Shown: positions 50,182 to 59,838, counted from the first letter of the stretch. The stretch is DNA of 64,000 nt from Oscillospiraceae bacterium (GCA_016296505.1 JAEDJD010000010.1:1-64000), one strand, 5' to 3'. The notes: generated by a model not told the origin, from the letters alone. Numbers and translations: made by a program.

Positions 50182-50874
50182 TCACAGCTTTTCACCCATG
50201 AGAATCAGCGCTTCCTTCGCAGCCATCTGCTCTGCAATTTTCTTAGATTTGCCGACGCCTCTGCCAATCACATTGGAATTGAGCCGAACCTCCATGCGGA
50301 ACTGCTTTGCATGATCGGGTCCTTCCTCGCCGACAAGCACATATTCGACGTGCTCCTCAGGATTTTGCTGAATGACCTCCTGCAAAGCGGTCTTGTAGTC
50401 ACGAAACACCTCCGAGGGACGATCGAAATGCTCCGGCAAAAACTGTAGGATATAAGGTGTAACAGCGTCCATACCGCCATCGAGAAACATAGCTGCAATA
50501 ACAGCCTCAAAGGCGTCGGAGAGGATGGAAGGACGCGATCTGCCGCCGGACTGATCCTCACCGTGACCGAGCAGGAGATAGTCTCCCAGCCCGATGACCT
50601 TCGCCCATTCAAACAGAGATTTCTCGCAGACGAGCGAGGCACGAATTTTCGTGAGTTCCCCCTCTGGCAGCTCCGTACAATTCTGAAACAGATGATTGGA
50701 TACGACGATCGAGAGCACACTGTCGCCGAGAAATTCCAGACGTTCATTACAGCGCAGTGTGCCGCGTTTTTCATTTGCATATGAAGAATGGCAGAGCGCC
50801 TCTGTCAGCAGATTTGGATTTTTGAAGCGGTAGCCGATTTTTTCTTCCAGCCCCGACTGTGATTGGACTTTCAT
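50182..50874 (-). CDS. rnc: Ribonuclease III
   Basis: Start at the ATG at 50874 with AGGGGGG upstream, 230 aa. The catalytic domain has NERLEFLGDSVLSIVVSNHL (signature with metal-binding E and D) and a second acidic pair in LSDAFEAVIAAMFLDGG. The C-terminal dsRNA-binding domain is VEYVLVGEEGPDHAKQFRM ... GRGVGKSKKIAEQMAAKEAL. It processes rRNA precursors and duplex RNAs. Confidence 0.96.
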   Translation of the reverse strand: MKVQSQSGLEEKIGYRFKNPNLLTEALCHSSYANEKRGTLRCNERLEFLGDSVLSIVVSNHLFQNCTELPEGELTKIRASLVCEKSLFEWAKVIGLGDYLLLGHGEDQSGGRSRPSILSDAFEAVIAAMFLDGGMDAVTPYILQFLPEHFDRPSEVFRDYKTALQEVIQQNPEEHVEYVLVGEEGPDHAKQFRMEVRLNSNVIGRGVGKSKKIAEQMAAKEALILMGEKL

Positions 50875-50930
50875 AGCAATACCCCCCTGCATGAGATTCT
50901 GCGAATCGGAATGCGCAATAGCATGAACGA

Positions 50931-51941
50931 TCAGGCTTCGTCTGCGGCCTGGCGTTCCTTACGGGCAGCCAACGCTGCGATAATCGTCTCGCAGATTTTG
51001 CCGTCCACGCAGCCCTGCGCCTGCCGGATTGCATGGAAAAACGCTTCTCCATTTGAGCTGCCATGCGCCTTAATGACGGGCTTTGTAATACCGAGCAGCA
51101 CTGCGCCGCCGACCTTTTTATAATCGAACGAATCTTTAAAGCTATTGATTTTGTCCATCATAAAGAGCGCGCCGATTTTTCCGGCGCCGGAGAACATCTC
51201 TTTGAGCTTGCCGGCGAAAAATTTACCGAGTCCTTCATAGAGTTTCAGCACAATATTTCCGGTAAAGCCGTCGGTCACAAGCACATCGGCTGTACCGGCA
51301 GGAATATCTCTCGCCTCGATATTTCCGACAAAATTGAGGTCGCTTTTTTCGAGCAGCTGATAGGTCTCCTGTTCCAGCTCACGACCCTTGCAGGGTTCTG
51401 CGCCGTTATTGATGATCGCGGTGCGCGGATTCTGGATTTGCATGACCTTTTCCATATAAACGCTGCCCATCACGGCAAACTGTTCGAGCATTTCCGGTCT
51501 GCATTCAAGATTTGCTCCGCCGTCCATCAGAATCGCATGACCGGAAGCGGTCGGCAGCAGCGGCGCCATCGCAGCGCGCTTAATGCCCTTAATCCGGCGC
51601 GGAATCATAGTCGCACCGACAAGCAGCGCGCCGGAATTTCCGGCAGATACGAAAGCGTCGCCCTTACCGTCCGCAAGCGCCTGCAAGCCGATCGCCATAG
51701 AGCAATTCTTTTTACTTTTCACGACCTCGGTAGGCTGATCCTCCATTGTGATCACTTCCTCCGTATGAAGAAACGATATGCCGTCCAAGGCGATTTCGTG
51801 TTCCTTTGCGAGCGCACGGATCTGATTTTCATTGCCGCTGAGGATAACCTCCACGCCAAGCTCCCGAACTGCTCTTGCAGCGCCCTCCAAGGGGCTAAGC
51901 GGAGCATGATCGCCGCCCATTGCATCCAAAATAATTCTCAT
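50931..51941 (-). CDS. plsX: Phosphate acyltransferase PlsX
   Basis: The family N-terminus MRIILDAMGGDHAP fixes the start at 51941 (GAGGATG upstream); an open frame extends 33 codons further without an SD. The 336-aa protein has SKKNCSMAIGLQALADGKGDAFVSAGNSGAL, LMDGGANLECRPEMLEQFA and FVGNIEARDIPAGTADVLVT. It converts acyl-ACP to acyl-phosphate for phospholipid synthesis. In many Firmicutes acpP sits between plsX and rnc; here the 56-bp gap leaves no room for it. Confidence 0.95.
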   Translation of the reverse strand: MRIILDAMGGDHAPLSPLEGAARAVRELGVEVILSGNENQIRALAKEHEIALDGISFLHTEEVITMEDQPTEVVKSKKNCSMAIGLQALADGKGDAFVSAGNSGALLVGATMIPRRIKGIKRAAMAPLLPTASGHAILMDGGANLECRPEMLEQFAVMGSVYMEKVMQIQNPRTAIINNGAEPCKGRELEQETYQLLEKSDLNFVGNIEARDIPAGTADVLVTDGFTGNIVLKLYEGLGKFFAGKLKEMFSGAGKIGALFMMDKINSFKDSFDYKKVGGAVLLGITKPVIKAHGSSNGEAFFHAIRQAQGCVDGKICETIIAALAARKERQAADEA

Positions 51942-51955
51942 GATATCATCCTCGT

Positions 51956-52195
51956 TTATTCGTTCAGACTGTAGATACGGATGGATTCCACTGTACCGTT
52001 TCTGGCTGAAAATGCAATACGGATACTCTCTGTCCGACATTCAGCTATGATTTTCTCTCCGTCATCTGTGACATCACCGATCTGCGCGGCAAGTTCTTCC
52101 ACGGTCGAACCGATTGTCACGCAGTTCATACTGATCGGATAGCGTTCTTTTTCGTCCTCTGTGACGACAATCCATTTTGTATCGAACGCCAGCAT
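51956..52195 (-). CDS. Hypothetical 79-aa protein upstream of plsX
   Basis: A small soluble protein (MLAFDTKWIVVTEDEKERYP ... SARNGTVESIRIYSLNE) with alternating strands and no motif I recognise. It lies 14 bp before plsX and 9 bp after the lipoprotein gene, so it is probably co-transcribed. Real-gene status rests on the tight spacing and regular composition. Confidence 0.5.
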   Translation of the reverse strand: MLAFDTKWIVVTEDEKERYPISMNCVTIGSTVEELAAQIGDVTDDGEKIIAECRTESIRIAFSARNGTVESIRIYSLNE

Positions 52196-52204
52196 ATTCG
52201 GTAC

Positions 52205-52678
52205 CTAAGACTCAGGTATGCTGTCATCCGCAAACAGATCATTCAGAAGCAGAGAGCTTCTATGCAGATGCAGACTGTCACAGAAAATGCTGTCCGCATA
52301 GTTTTCATAATACGCCGCATCTTCGCCAAACAGATCGTAGCCGTACTGCAGTTCCGACAGACAGAACGGCATCTTCGGCGTCTTTCCAACAGTCGACACG
52401 ACCGGCAGCAGCGTTTCATCCGTCCAACCCGCCTCCGGGATTGGAACGGGCTTCATTGTGTGGATCGCAGAAATCCGTTGATCCGTTTCGATTCCCCACT
52501 CGCTTTTCGGCTCTGCTTCGGTCTGTGTTTCTTCCGATTCCGTTTCAGACGTCTCGGTACGAACCGGATTGGTATGATTTGCCAGCCGTTCATACGCAAC
52601 ACTCGATTGGTTTGCACAACCCGTAAGCAGCAGTATACCGGCTGCCGCGAACAGCAGGACATTTCGGCGCGTCGTCAT
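52205..52678 (-). CDS. Hypothetical lipoprotein
   Basis: Start at the ATG at 52678 (GGAG upstream) gives 157 aa with a clear lipoprotein signal: MTTRRNVLLFAAAGILLLTG then Cys at ~21. A Glu/Thr/Ser-rich linker (RTETSETESEETQTEAEPK) is followed by ~85 residues (WTDETLLPVVSTVGKTPK, SELQYGYDLFGEDAAYY) of unknown fold. Membrane-anchored outside the cell. Family not recognised. Confidence 0.65.
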   Translation of the reverse strand: MTTRRNVLLFAAAGILLLTGCANQSSVAYERLANHTNPVRTETSETESEETQTEAEPKSEWGIETDQRISAIHTMKPVPIPEAGWTDETLLPVVSTVGKTPKMPFCLSELQYGYDLFGEDAAYYENYADSIFCDSLHLHRSSLLLNDLFADDSIPES

Positions 52679-52697
52679 TGACTTCTCCGTTTTCCCG

Positions 52698-54011
52698 TTA
52701 ACATCGGTTGATCGTTTCATCGAGCGCATGGAGCGCTCTCTCTGCATATGCCTGATATTTTTTCTGTTTGCCGTCCTTGCCGCGGAATTTGACATCGAGC
52801 GTTGGCAGAATGCCCATATTCGCGCCCATCGGCTGCAAATTCTCCTGAAACGGATCGGTAATATACGCAGTCAGCGCACCGAGCATCGTTTCCGGCGGCA
52901 GAATCAGCGGTTTTTCGTTTTGGATTGTGCGTACCATATTCAGTCCTGCAAGAATTCCGCTGCCGGCAGATTCCATATAGCCCTCAACGCCGGTCATCTG
53001 TCCGGCAAACCGGATACGCGGCTCTTTACGGAGCGCATAAGTTTGATCGAGCAGCTTTGGTGAATCGAGAAAGCTGTTTCGGTGCATCACGCCATAGCGC
53101 ACGAACTCTGCATTTTCAAGACCGGGAATCATTGAAAATACGCGTTTTTGTTCGCCCCACTTGAGATTCGTCTGAAATCCGACCAGATTCCAGAGCGTCC
53201 CCTCTCGATTTTCCTTACGCAGCTGTACAACGGCATAGGGGCGCTTTCCGGTATGCGGATCGGTCAATCCGACCGGTTTCATCATACCATATCGAATCGC
53301 GTCCTCGCCGCGTTTTGCGAGCACCTCGACGGGCATACAGCCCTCGTAAACGTGAAGCGTTTCCTGCTCAAACGCATGGAGCTGCGCCGATTCCGCATGA
53401 ATCAGCGCGTCATAAAACGCAAGATATTCCTCTTTTGTCATCGGACAGTTGAGATAATCGGCAGTGCCTTTTCCATATCGTGACGCATAGAACGCCCTGT
53501 CCATTGACACGCTTTCCCCAGTTACAATCGGCGCTGCCGCGTCATAGAAATAGAGCGATTTGCCGGTCAGAGCTGCAATGGGTTCATGCAGCGCGTCCGA
53601 GGTCAACGGTCCGGTTGCAATGATGATATTGCCATCGGGAATTTCGGTCATTTCCTGATTCACAACGGTAATGAGGCTATGCGACCTGATTTTTTCTGTC
53701 ACAAGCGCCGAGAAACGCTCTCTGTCCACAGCAAGCGCACCGCCCGCCTCAACCGCGCAAGCCTCTGCGCATGGCACAAGCAGAGAACCGAGTCTTCGCA
53801 TCTCCTCTTTCAGCAAGCCGGCAGCGGAATCAACCCGCGCGGCTTTCAATGAATTGGAACAGACAAGCTCCGCAAAATCCGGCGAATGGTGCGCCGGAGA
53901 AAACTTCTGCGGCTTCATTTCATAGAGCGTCACGGGAATCCCAGCCTGCGCGACCGCCCATGCAGCCTCGCAGCCTGCCATACCTGCTCCGATTACCGTA
54001 ACGACGCTCAT
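52698..54011 (-). CDS. trmFO: tRNA (m5U54) methyltransferase TrmFO
   Basis: The 437-aa flavoprotein has the FAD Rossmann motif VIGAGMAGCEAAW at its N-terminus, then LVCSNSLKAARVDSAAGLLKEEMRRLGS, IIATGPLTSDALHEPIAAL and EGYMESAGSGILAGLNM, all typical. It uses methylenetetrahydrofolate and FADH2 to make ribothymidine at position 54 of tRNA. Overlaps topA by 4 bp, a common gene pair. Confidence 0.96.
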   Translation of the reverse strand: MSVVTVIGAGMAGCEAAWAVAQAGIPVTLYEMKPQKFSPAHHSPDFAELVCSNSLKAARVDSAAGLLKEEMRRLGSLLVPCAEACAVEAGGALAVDRERFSALVTEKIRSHSLITVVNQEMTEIPDGNIIIATGPLTSDALHEPIAALTGKSLYFYDAAAPIVTGESVSMDRAFYASRYGKGTADYLNCPMTKEEYLAFYDALIHAESAQLHAFEQETLHVYEGCMPVEVLAKRGEDAIRYGMMKPVGLTDPHTGKRPYAVVQLRKENREGTLWNLVGFQTNLKWGEQKRVFSMIPGLENAEFVRYGVMHRNSFLDSPKLLDQTYALRKEPRIRFAGQMTGVEGYMESAGSGILAGLNMVRTIQNEKPLILPPETMLGALTAYITDPFQENLQPMGANMGILPTLDVKFRGKDGKQKKYQAYAERALHALDETINRC

Positions 54012-56089
54012 AACGGTCTCTCATAGCCGCAATCCGGCTTTTCACAGATCAGCTTTCCGGCTCTGCCGCCCTTTTTGAAAAGCGTATTCTTGCATTTCGG
54101 GCAGCGATCCTCGACCGGCGTGCTCCATGTCATGAAATTGCACTCCGGATATCCCTCACAGCCATAGAAGCTGCGACCCTTTTTGGATTTTTTGAGGATA
54201 ATTTTCTTGCCGCAAATCGGACAGAAGCCCTTTGTCGGCGTAACGATTTTCTTTGTATTCCGGCAATCCGGAAAACCGGAGCAAGCAAGGAATTTACCAA
54301 ATCTGCCGATTTTAATTACCATCGGTTTCCCGCACAGATCGCAGATTTCATCGGTTTCCTCATCCGGTACGCGCAGACGCTTACCGTCCATTGCTTTTTC
54401 GGCATTTTCCAATGTTTTCTCAAAATTATCGTAGAATTTCCGCAGAGATTCCACCCAATCGGTCTTGCCCTGTTCCACACCATCGAGATCGGATTCCATT
54501 TCAGCGGTAAATTTAACATCGACGATCTGCTTAAACTGATCCTTCATCAGCTCCGTTGTCACTTCGCCGAGGGAAGTCGGCTTGAGCTGTTTGCCGTCGC
54601 GTTCGACATACATCCGCGAAAGGATCGTGCCGACCGTAGCCGCATAGGTACTCGGTCTGCCGATACCGTTTTCTTCGAGCGCCTTGATGAGCGTTGCTTC
54701 GGTATAACGAGAAGGCGGCTGTGTAAAGTGCTGATTGCCGTCCAGTGTTTTGAGCTTCAGCAAATCGCCCTCGGTCAGCGGAGGCAGTTCCTTATTATCC
54801 TCATCGTTCTGGGCACCGTCCTTCGCCTCGACATACAGCTTTGTAAATCCTTCAAACTTGACACTATAGCCGGACGCGCGGAACAAACAGTTATTTGCAG
54901 TAATTTCCGCAGAAACCGTATCGAGCTGACAATTCGCCATCTGACTTGCGATAAAGCGCTCCCAAATGAGCTTATAGAGCTTGTACTGATCGGTTGTAAG
55001 GCTATCCTTCACCTGATCGGGCGTCAGATCCGGCATGGAGGGACGAATCGCCTCATGCGCGTCCTGCGCGCCTTTTTTGGTCTTGAAGTTACGCGGCGTT
55101 GTCGGCAGATATTGCTTGCCATACGTTTCGCGGATATAGTTAGCGGCGGTTGCCTTCGCCTCGTCAGAGATACGCAGACTATCGGTACGCATATAGGTAA
55201 TCAGACCAACCGCACCGAGCGTCGGAATCTCCACGCCTTCATAGAGTTCCTGCGCAGCTTTCATCGTGCGCCGTGCCTGAAATCCCATACGGCGTGAAGC
55301 TTCCTGCTGAAGCGTCGAGGTAATGAACGGAGGCGCAGGCTGTCTGCTCGTCACACGCTTTTTAACGGATTTAACAGTAAAATCGGCGCCCTCCAGCATT
55401 TTGAGAATCTGATCGGCGTCCTCGCCGGAAGCAAGCTCTGCTTTTTTTCCGTCCACTTCCGCGAGATGCGCCGCAAAAATCTTACGTGAAGATTTAGCGG
55501 TCAATTTTGCGTCAATCGACCAGTATTCGCGCGGCTGAAACGCACGGATTTCATTTTCTCTGTCCACAACCAGCCGCACCGCGACCGACTGTACTCTGCC
55601 GGCGGAAAGACCGCGGCGGATCTTGCGCCAGAGGAACGGGCTGAGCTGATAACCAACAATTCGGTCAAGAATTCGGCGAGCCTGCTGCGCATTCACCAGA
55701 TCGAGATCAATCTTATGCGGATTGGACATACCGGTCTGCACGCCGGTTTTGGTAATTTCATTGAATTCAACGCGGTTATTCTGCTCGGTATCAAGACCAA
55801 GAAGCTGCGCCAGATGCCATGAAATCGCTTCACCCTCGCGATCCGGGTCCGTTGCGAGCCAGACGCGCGAGCTTTTTTCCGCACGCGATTTCAGATCTTT
55901 GATGACATCCTCTTTGCCCTTCATCTCAATATAAGTCGGCTCAAAATTATGCGCAATATCCACGCTGAGCTTAGACTTCGGCAGATCACGAACGTGTCCC
56001 ATAGAAGCGACAACTTCAAATCCATTTCCGAGATATTTCTGAATTGTTTTCGCCTTTGCAGGCGACTCAACGATCACAAGTTCTGACAT
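54008..56089 (-). CDS. topA: DNA topoisomerase I
   Basis: Start at the ATG at 56089 (GGAAGGATTAG upstream), 693 aa. TOPRIM domain at the N-terminus (ELVIVESPAKAKTIQKYLG; WLATDPDREGEAISWHLA), catalytic Tyr in LITYMRTDS at about residue 299, and three C-terminal zinc fingers (CDLCGKPMVIK; CPICGKKIILKK; CPKCKNTLFKK). It relaxes negative supercoils. Located in the dprA-topA-trmFO order. Confidence 0.97.
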   Translation of the reverse strand: MSELVIVESPAKAKTIQKYLGNGFEVVASMGHVRDLPKSKLSVDIAHNFEPTYIEMKGKEDVIKDLKSRAEKSSRVWLATDPDREGEAISWHLAQLLGLDTEQNNRVEFNEITKTGVQTGMSNPHKIDLDLVNAQQARRILDRIVGYQLSPFLWRKIRRGLSAGRVQSVAVRLVVDRENEIRAFQPREYWSIDAKLTAKSSRKIFAAHLAEVDGKKAELASGEDADQILKMLEGADFTVKSVKKRVTSRQPAPPFITSTLQQEASRRMGFQARRTMKAAQELYEGVEIPTLGAVGLITYMRTDSLRISDEAKATAANYIRETYGKQYLPTTPRNFKTKKGAQDAHEAIRPSMPDLTPDQVKDSLTTDQYKLYKLIWERFIASQMANCQLDTVSAEITANNCLFRASGYSVKFEGFTKLYVEAKDGAQNDEDNKELPPLTEGDLLKLKTLDGNQHFTQPPSRYTEATLIKALEENGIGRPSTYAATVGTILSRMYVERDGKQLKPTSLGEVTTELMKDQFKQIVDVKFTAEMESDLDGVEQGKTDWVESLRKFYDNFEKTLENAEKAMDGKRLRVPDEETDEICDLCGKPMVIKIGRFGKFLACSGFPDCRNTKKIVTPTKGFCPICGKKIILKKSKKGRSFYGCEGYPECNFMTWSTPVEDRCPKCKNTLFKKGGRAGKLICEKPDCGYERPL

Positions 56090-56144
56090 AATTCTAATCC
56101 TTCCCCGCGGCGTTCCGCCCGATTGCAAAAGTCATCTGCGCAGA

Positions 56145-57404
56145 TCAGATTGCCCTGAAATGCTTCCCGAACAGCGTTTCCACGAAGCCATCCAGTTCCA
56201 GCAAGGTCAGCTCACTGAGCAGAGTTGAAAGATCCATATCCAGCGCTGCCGCGATATCATCCGCATAGGTATCGCCGCATTCACGCAGATACTGCACAAT
56301 AGCCCTGCCTGTTTCACTTTCAGGCAGCGGTTTCTCATCCATTCGCGGAACCGGCTGTGCAGATTGATCCGTTTCCGGTGCAAAGTGATTCTTTGCAGGA
56401 TGATGCGTATTCGGCAGCGCAGAAGTCTTTTCGGATTCCGGCTTTGCATAGACAAGCCGTTCCGAAGTCCGGATTTCCGCGTCCGGCTGCTGCATATACT
56501 GCGGATGCCGGCTGTAATAGGTCAGCAGCACATCCTCATAACTCATCAGCGGATACGCGCCATCACGCAGCAGCGAAATCACGCCCTGATAACGCACATC
56601 AAAAACATCGGCAGGCGGTACGCAGTAGAGCGTGCGGCCCTGTTCAGACGCATATTGTGCGGTACTGAGCGAACCGCTGCGCTCTGCCGCTTCCATAACG
56701 GCAGTTGCCTCGCAAAGTCCGCTGAGAATACGGTTCCGGCGTGGAAAATTCGCCGGAAAAGGCTGCGTCCCCGGCAAAAATTCCGAAACCAGCAAGCCAT
56801 TTCCGCCGGAGAGCATCTGTTCCCGAAGCGCCTGATGCTCACGCGGATAATTGACGTTAATCCCGCAGCCGAGTACCGCGATTGTCGAGCCGCCGTTCTC
56901 CAGCGCCGCGGTATGCGCAATACCGTCCACACCCTTTGCAAATCCGCTGACAATCACAAAGTCTCTGCGGCTCAATTCCCTGACAATATACTGCGTCACG
57001 CGTTCCGTATAGGGCGAGGGGCGGCGCGTGCCGACAACGGTAAGGCTAAGCGGCCGACGAAGCAAATTGAGATTGCCCTTTGCCGTCAGCAGAACTGGCG
57101 GCGTTCCGATATTCCGCAATGCCGGCGGATATTCCTCGGAATCAATCGGCAGCAGTGCAATACCATGACTGCGGCAGTAATATGCGATACTTTCTGCCTC
57201 GCCGAGTGAATGCTCGGTCATAGACTTTTGCAGTGCAGGCGGCAGATCATGATATCGTCCTGTCTGCATCGCTTCATAAACATCACGAGGCGAATCCACA
57301 TACTGCAAATAGAACAGCAGTCTTGAGCTGCCTGCGCCGAATACCAATGCAAGCCAAATCCAATATCGCAGCATTTCCGGATCGACGTTCTGACGTATTT
57401 CCAT
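56145..57404 (-). CDS. dprA: DNA processing protein DprA
   Basis: The 419-aa protein has the Rossmann core of DprA: PLSLTVVGTRRPSPYTERV, FVIVSGFAKGVDGIAHTAAL, STIAVLGCGINVNYPREH, and NRILSGLCEATAVMEAAERSGS. A Pro/Glu-rich linker (~300-355) leads to a C-terminal winged helix (YLRECGDTYADDIAAALDMD). DprA binds ssDNA entering during transformation and loads RecA. Upstream of topA as in many Firmicutes. Confidence 0.95.
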   Translation of the reverse strand: MEIRQNVDPEMLRYWIWLALVFGAGSSRLLFYLQYVDSPRDVYEAMQTGRYHDLPPALQKSMTEHSLGEAESIAYYCRSHGIALLPIDSEEYPPALRNIGTPPVLLTAKGNLNLLRRPLSLTVVGTRRPSPYTERVTQYIVRELSRRDFVIVSGFAKGVDGIAHTAALENGGSTIAVLGCGINVNYPREHQALREQMLSGGNGLLVSEFLPGTQPFPANFPRRNRILSGLCEATAVMEAAERSGSLSTAQYASEQGRTLYCVPPADVFDVRYQGVISLLRDGAYPLMSYEDVLLTYYSRHPQYMQQPDAEIRTSERLVYAKPESEKTSALPNTHHPAKNHFAPETDQSAQPVPRMDEKPLPESETGRAIVQYLRECGDTYADDIAAALDMDLSTLLSELTLLELDGFVETLFGKHFRAI

Positions 57405-57433
57405 ATCCGCACCGCCTTTCGCGCAAAAAGTTC

Positions 57434-58228
57434 TCAGCTCTTCGTCATTTCCCAGAGAAACAATCCGGCAGCCATCGCAGCATTGAGCGAATTGGACGCC
57501 GGTGCCATCGGGATCGTCAATCGCTTCTCACAAGCCATGCTGACCTCCGCAGGCAGACCGTTCCCCTCGTTGCCGATCAAGACGACCGCGCCGCGGCAAA
57601 AGTCATATGAGCCAAGCGATTGCGCGTCCCTGTCCACTACGGCGGCGCAGGTCGGGAGCGAAACTGTACGGCAATGCGCAAAAAACGCGTCCATATCGAC
57701 AATCCGCATCAGCGGCAGACGGAACATTGCGCCCATACTGCTGCGGATTGTTTTCGGATTATACAGATCGCAGCACTGAAACAGGTACAAGCCATCCGTG
57801 CCCAGCGCCTCAGCCGTCCGAAGAATGGCGCCGAGATTCGAGGGATCCTGTACACAGTGCAGCAGCATATTCCGGCTGCCGTTCTGCGGAAGCGCGGCTG
57901 ATTCCGGCAGCATTTCGCCGATGGCGAAAATACCCTGTGCGGTTTCGGTATCAGCGATCTCCTTGGCGAGCGCGTCCGAGATCAGGAGCGTCTGTGCAGG
58001 CAGCGGATTCTCTGCAAAATCCGCACAGTACATTCCCTTGGCCTTTTCGGTCCAGAGCAGCGCACGCAGCTTCACACCAGACTGTACAGCATCCAGAATC
58101 AAACGGCTGCCTTCCATAGCAAAAGCACGATTCTTCTCGCGAAACGTGCGACTTCGATTGAGGTTTGCAAAGAGCTTTACGGTCTTATTTCCGGTACCTA
58201 TTTGCAAAATCTCCGCATTCTGCGGCAT
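57434..58228 (-). CDS. TrmH/SpoU-family RNA 2'-O-methyltransferase
   Basis: Start ATG at 58228 after GGGAG, 264 aa. An N-terminal substrate-binding domain (NRSRTFREKNRAFAMEGSRL) is followed by a SPOUT domain with the three TrmH motifs: LLHCVQDPSNLGAILRTAEALG, GAVVLIGNEGNGLPAEV, and LTIPMAPASNSLNAAMAAGLFLWE. Likely methylates 23S rRNA (RlmB/TsnR-like); the exact site cannot be read from sequence. Confidence 0.93.
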   Translation of the reverse strand: MPQNAEILQIGTGNKTVKLFANLNRSRTFREKNRAFAMEGSRLILDAVQSGVKLRALLWTEKAKGMYCADFAENPLPAQTLLISDALAKEIADTETAQGIFAIGEMLPESAALPQNGSRNMLLHCVQDPSNLGAILRTAEALGTDGLYLFQCCDLYNPKTIRSSMGAMFRLPLMRIVDMDAFFAHCRTVSLPTCAAVVDRDAQSLGSYDFCRGAVVLIGNEGNGLPAEVSMACEKRLTIPMAPASNSLNAAMAAGLFLWEMTKS

Positions 58229-58264
58229 ACGGCAGCGCTCCCTTCTCAAGTCTTATAACAAACA

Positions 58265-58299
58265 CAAACACGCTCTAACGATTCCGAGAGAGCGTGTTT
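58265..58299 (-). terminator. Hairpin terminator after rplT
   Basis: Perfect CAAACACGCTCT / AGAGCGTGTTTG stem located between rplT and the TrmH gene; T-rich but interrupted run beyond it on the minus strand. Confidence 0.7.
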
Positions 58300-58310
58300 G
58301 ATATCATGCA

Positions 58311-58664
58311 TTACAGAGCAGCCTTTGCCTTTTCAGCAATTGCAGTGAAGCCAGCGGGATCGTGAATCGCAATCTCGGAGAGCATCTTACGATTCAGGGT
58401 GATGCCAGCCTTATTGCAGCCGTTCATGAACGTAGAATAGTTCATGCCATTGAGCTTGCAAGCTGCAGAAATACGGGTGATCCACAGTCTGCGGAAGAAA
58501 CGCTTATTCTGCTTTCTGCCGATATAAGCATACTGACCGGACTTCATGACAGCCTGTTTTGCCATCTTGAAGTGCTTAGATTTGCTGCCCCAGTAGCCCT
58601 TTGCGAGCTTCAGGACCTTATTTCTTCTCTTGCGCGTCATCATAGCGCCCTTAATACGAGCCAT
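58311..58664 (-). CDS. rplT: 50S ribosomal protein L20
   Basis: The 117-aa protein is a normal bL20: ARIKGAMMTRKRRNKVLKLA, KGYWGSKSKHFKMAKQAVMK, RRLWITRISAACKLNGMNYS. Besides its structural role, L20 represses its own operon by binding the infC leader (see 59640-59838). Last gene of infC-rpmI-rplT. Confidence 0.97.
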   Translation of the reverse strand: MARIKGAMMTRKRRNKVLKLAKGYWGSKSKHFKMAKQAVMKSGQYAYIGRKQNKRFFRRLWITRISAACKLNGMNYSTFMNGCNKAGITLNRKMLSEIAIHDPAGFTAIAEKAKAAL

Positions 58665-58738
58665 TTCGTTTTACCTCCGTAATCAATCGTCTGCCGCAGC
58701 ATCTGCGGCATTCAGTTCAGTTTCAGTAAGGGTTCCGC

Positions 58739-58957
58739 TTACTTGTAAGGAACCATCTCGCGGATCGTTGCTGCATTCGCCACGCTTGCAACGCCGGTAT
58801 TTCTAGCGATACGCTTAACCTTCTTATCCTTCGATACGAGGCGATGACGCTTGTAAGCGTGCTGGAACTTGACCTTTCCGCTGCCGGTGACCTGAAAACG
58901 CTTTTTCGCACCGGAGTGAGTCTTAACCTTAATCTTTTTAACCTTAACGGCTGCCAT
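58739..58957 (-). CDS. rpmI: 50S ribosomal protein L35
   Basis: Start ATG at 58957 with AAGGAGG upstream; an upstream extension in the same frame is not part of the family. 72 aa: KVKTHSGAKKRFQVTGSGKV, then RHRLVSKDKKVKR. Seven N-terminal residues longer than most L35. Confidence 0.95.
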   Translation of the reverse strand: MAAVKVKKIKVKTHSGAKKRFQVTGSGKVKFQHAYKRHRLVSKDKKVKRIARNTGVASVANAATIREMVPYK

Positions 58958-59051
58958 GGATTCGTCCTCCTTGTAATTTCGTTGTAATATGATAACGTCA
59001 GGCAATGCGCACATTGCTGCTCACAGACGCTGCATATCCTTCATTTTTCAC

Positions 59052-59639
59052 TTATTCTGCCGATTTTTCGGCATTCGCCTCCTGCTGCTTCTGCTTTTTG
59101 GCTGATTTATCAGCTTTTTCCGGCTTATTCTGCTTCGGAGACATAAACATTACGATCGCTCTGCCTTCCATTTTCGGCGGTTTATCGACCACAGCAACGT
59201 CGCCGATCTCATCGCGATAACGGTTGAGCAGCTCCTCGCCCAGATGCGGATGTGCAATGGCACGCTTCCGGAACCGCACAGAAACCTTCACCTTATCGCC
59301 GCCCTGCAAGAATTTCTTACCCTGTGCGACCTTGGTTTCAAAGTCATGCGTATCAATCGCGGAGAACATACGAATCTCCTTAATTTCCACAGTATGCTGA
59401 TTCTTCCGTGCTTCCTTCTCGCGTTTCTGCTGCTCAAAACAATATTTGCCATAGTCCATAACGCGGCAGACAGGCGGCGTCGCCTGCGGCGCGATCTTGA
59501 CCAGATCGAGATTCTGATCGTATGCGAGCTTCTGTGCGTCCTTGGCGGACATCACGCCTTTTTTCTCGCCATCCGCGTCGATCACGAGCACCTCACGGTC
59601 ACGGATCTCCTCATTGATTTGCAGTTCCTGCTTGCTAAT
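59052..59639 (-). CDS. infC: Translation initiation factor IF-3, probable AUU start
   Basis: The 195-aa protein has the IF3-N domain (QINEEIRDREVLVIDADGEK; VKIAPQATPPVCRVMDYGKY), a basic linker, and IF3-C (VEIKEIRMFSAIDTHDFETK; KVSVRFRKRAIAHPHLGEEL). It also has a ~30-residue Lys/Glu-rich C-terminal tail (KQNKPEKADKSAKKQ). No ATG precedes the conserved part. GGAGG lies nine nt before an ATT (59639-59637) but only three nt before a TTG (59645), so ATT is the better start. An AUU start for infC is known in E. coli and lets IF-3 limit its own synthesis. First gene of the infC-rpmI-rplT operon. Confidence 0.93.
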   Translation of the reverse strand: MSKQELQINEEIRDREVLVIDADGEKKGVMSAKDAQKLAYDQNLDLVKIAPQATPPVCRVMDYGKYCFEQQKREKEARKNQHTVEIKEIRMFSAIDTHDFETKVAQGKKFLQGGDKVKVSVRFRKRAIAHPHLGEELLNRYRDEIGDVAVVDKPPKMEGRAIVMFMSPKQNKPEKADKSAKKQKQQEANAEKSAE

Positions 59640-59838
59640 TGCCAAGCACCTCCTTAAAAAGTTTCAAGAAAACAAAAAACAGAGAGTGCAGAACGGATTT
59701 CCCGCTGCTCTCTCTGCTCATGGACATATCAACTCACATTGCGATTTTCCGCATTGCGATCTTTGAGATCATGAATCAGATTACCGTTTTGCATTTTGCT
59801 GACGGTGAGAACCGGAGTTCCGCTTGCAATCCTTATTT
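59640..59838 (-). promoter_or_regulatory. infC leader resembling the L20 ribosomal-protein leader
   Basis: The roughly 190-nt 5' UTR contains GGTTCTCACCGTCAGC, as found in Firmicutes L20 leaders, further helices, and an intrinsic terminator at 59672-59716. In B. subtilis L20 binding to such a leader favours termination. The identification is by arrangement and this short motif; a covariance search was not possible. Confidence 0.6.
59672..59716 (-). terminator. Attenuator terminator in the infC leader
   Basis: CAGAGAGAGCAG / CTGCACTCTCTG stem with one mismatch, followed by TTTTTTG on the minus strand, about 30 nt before the SD of infC. Confidence 0.8.
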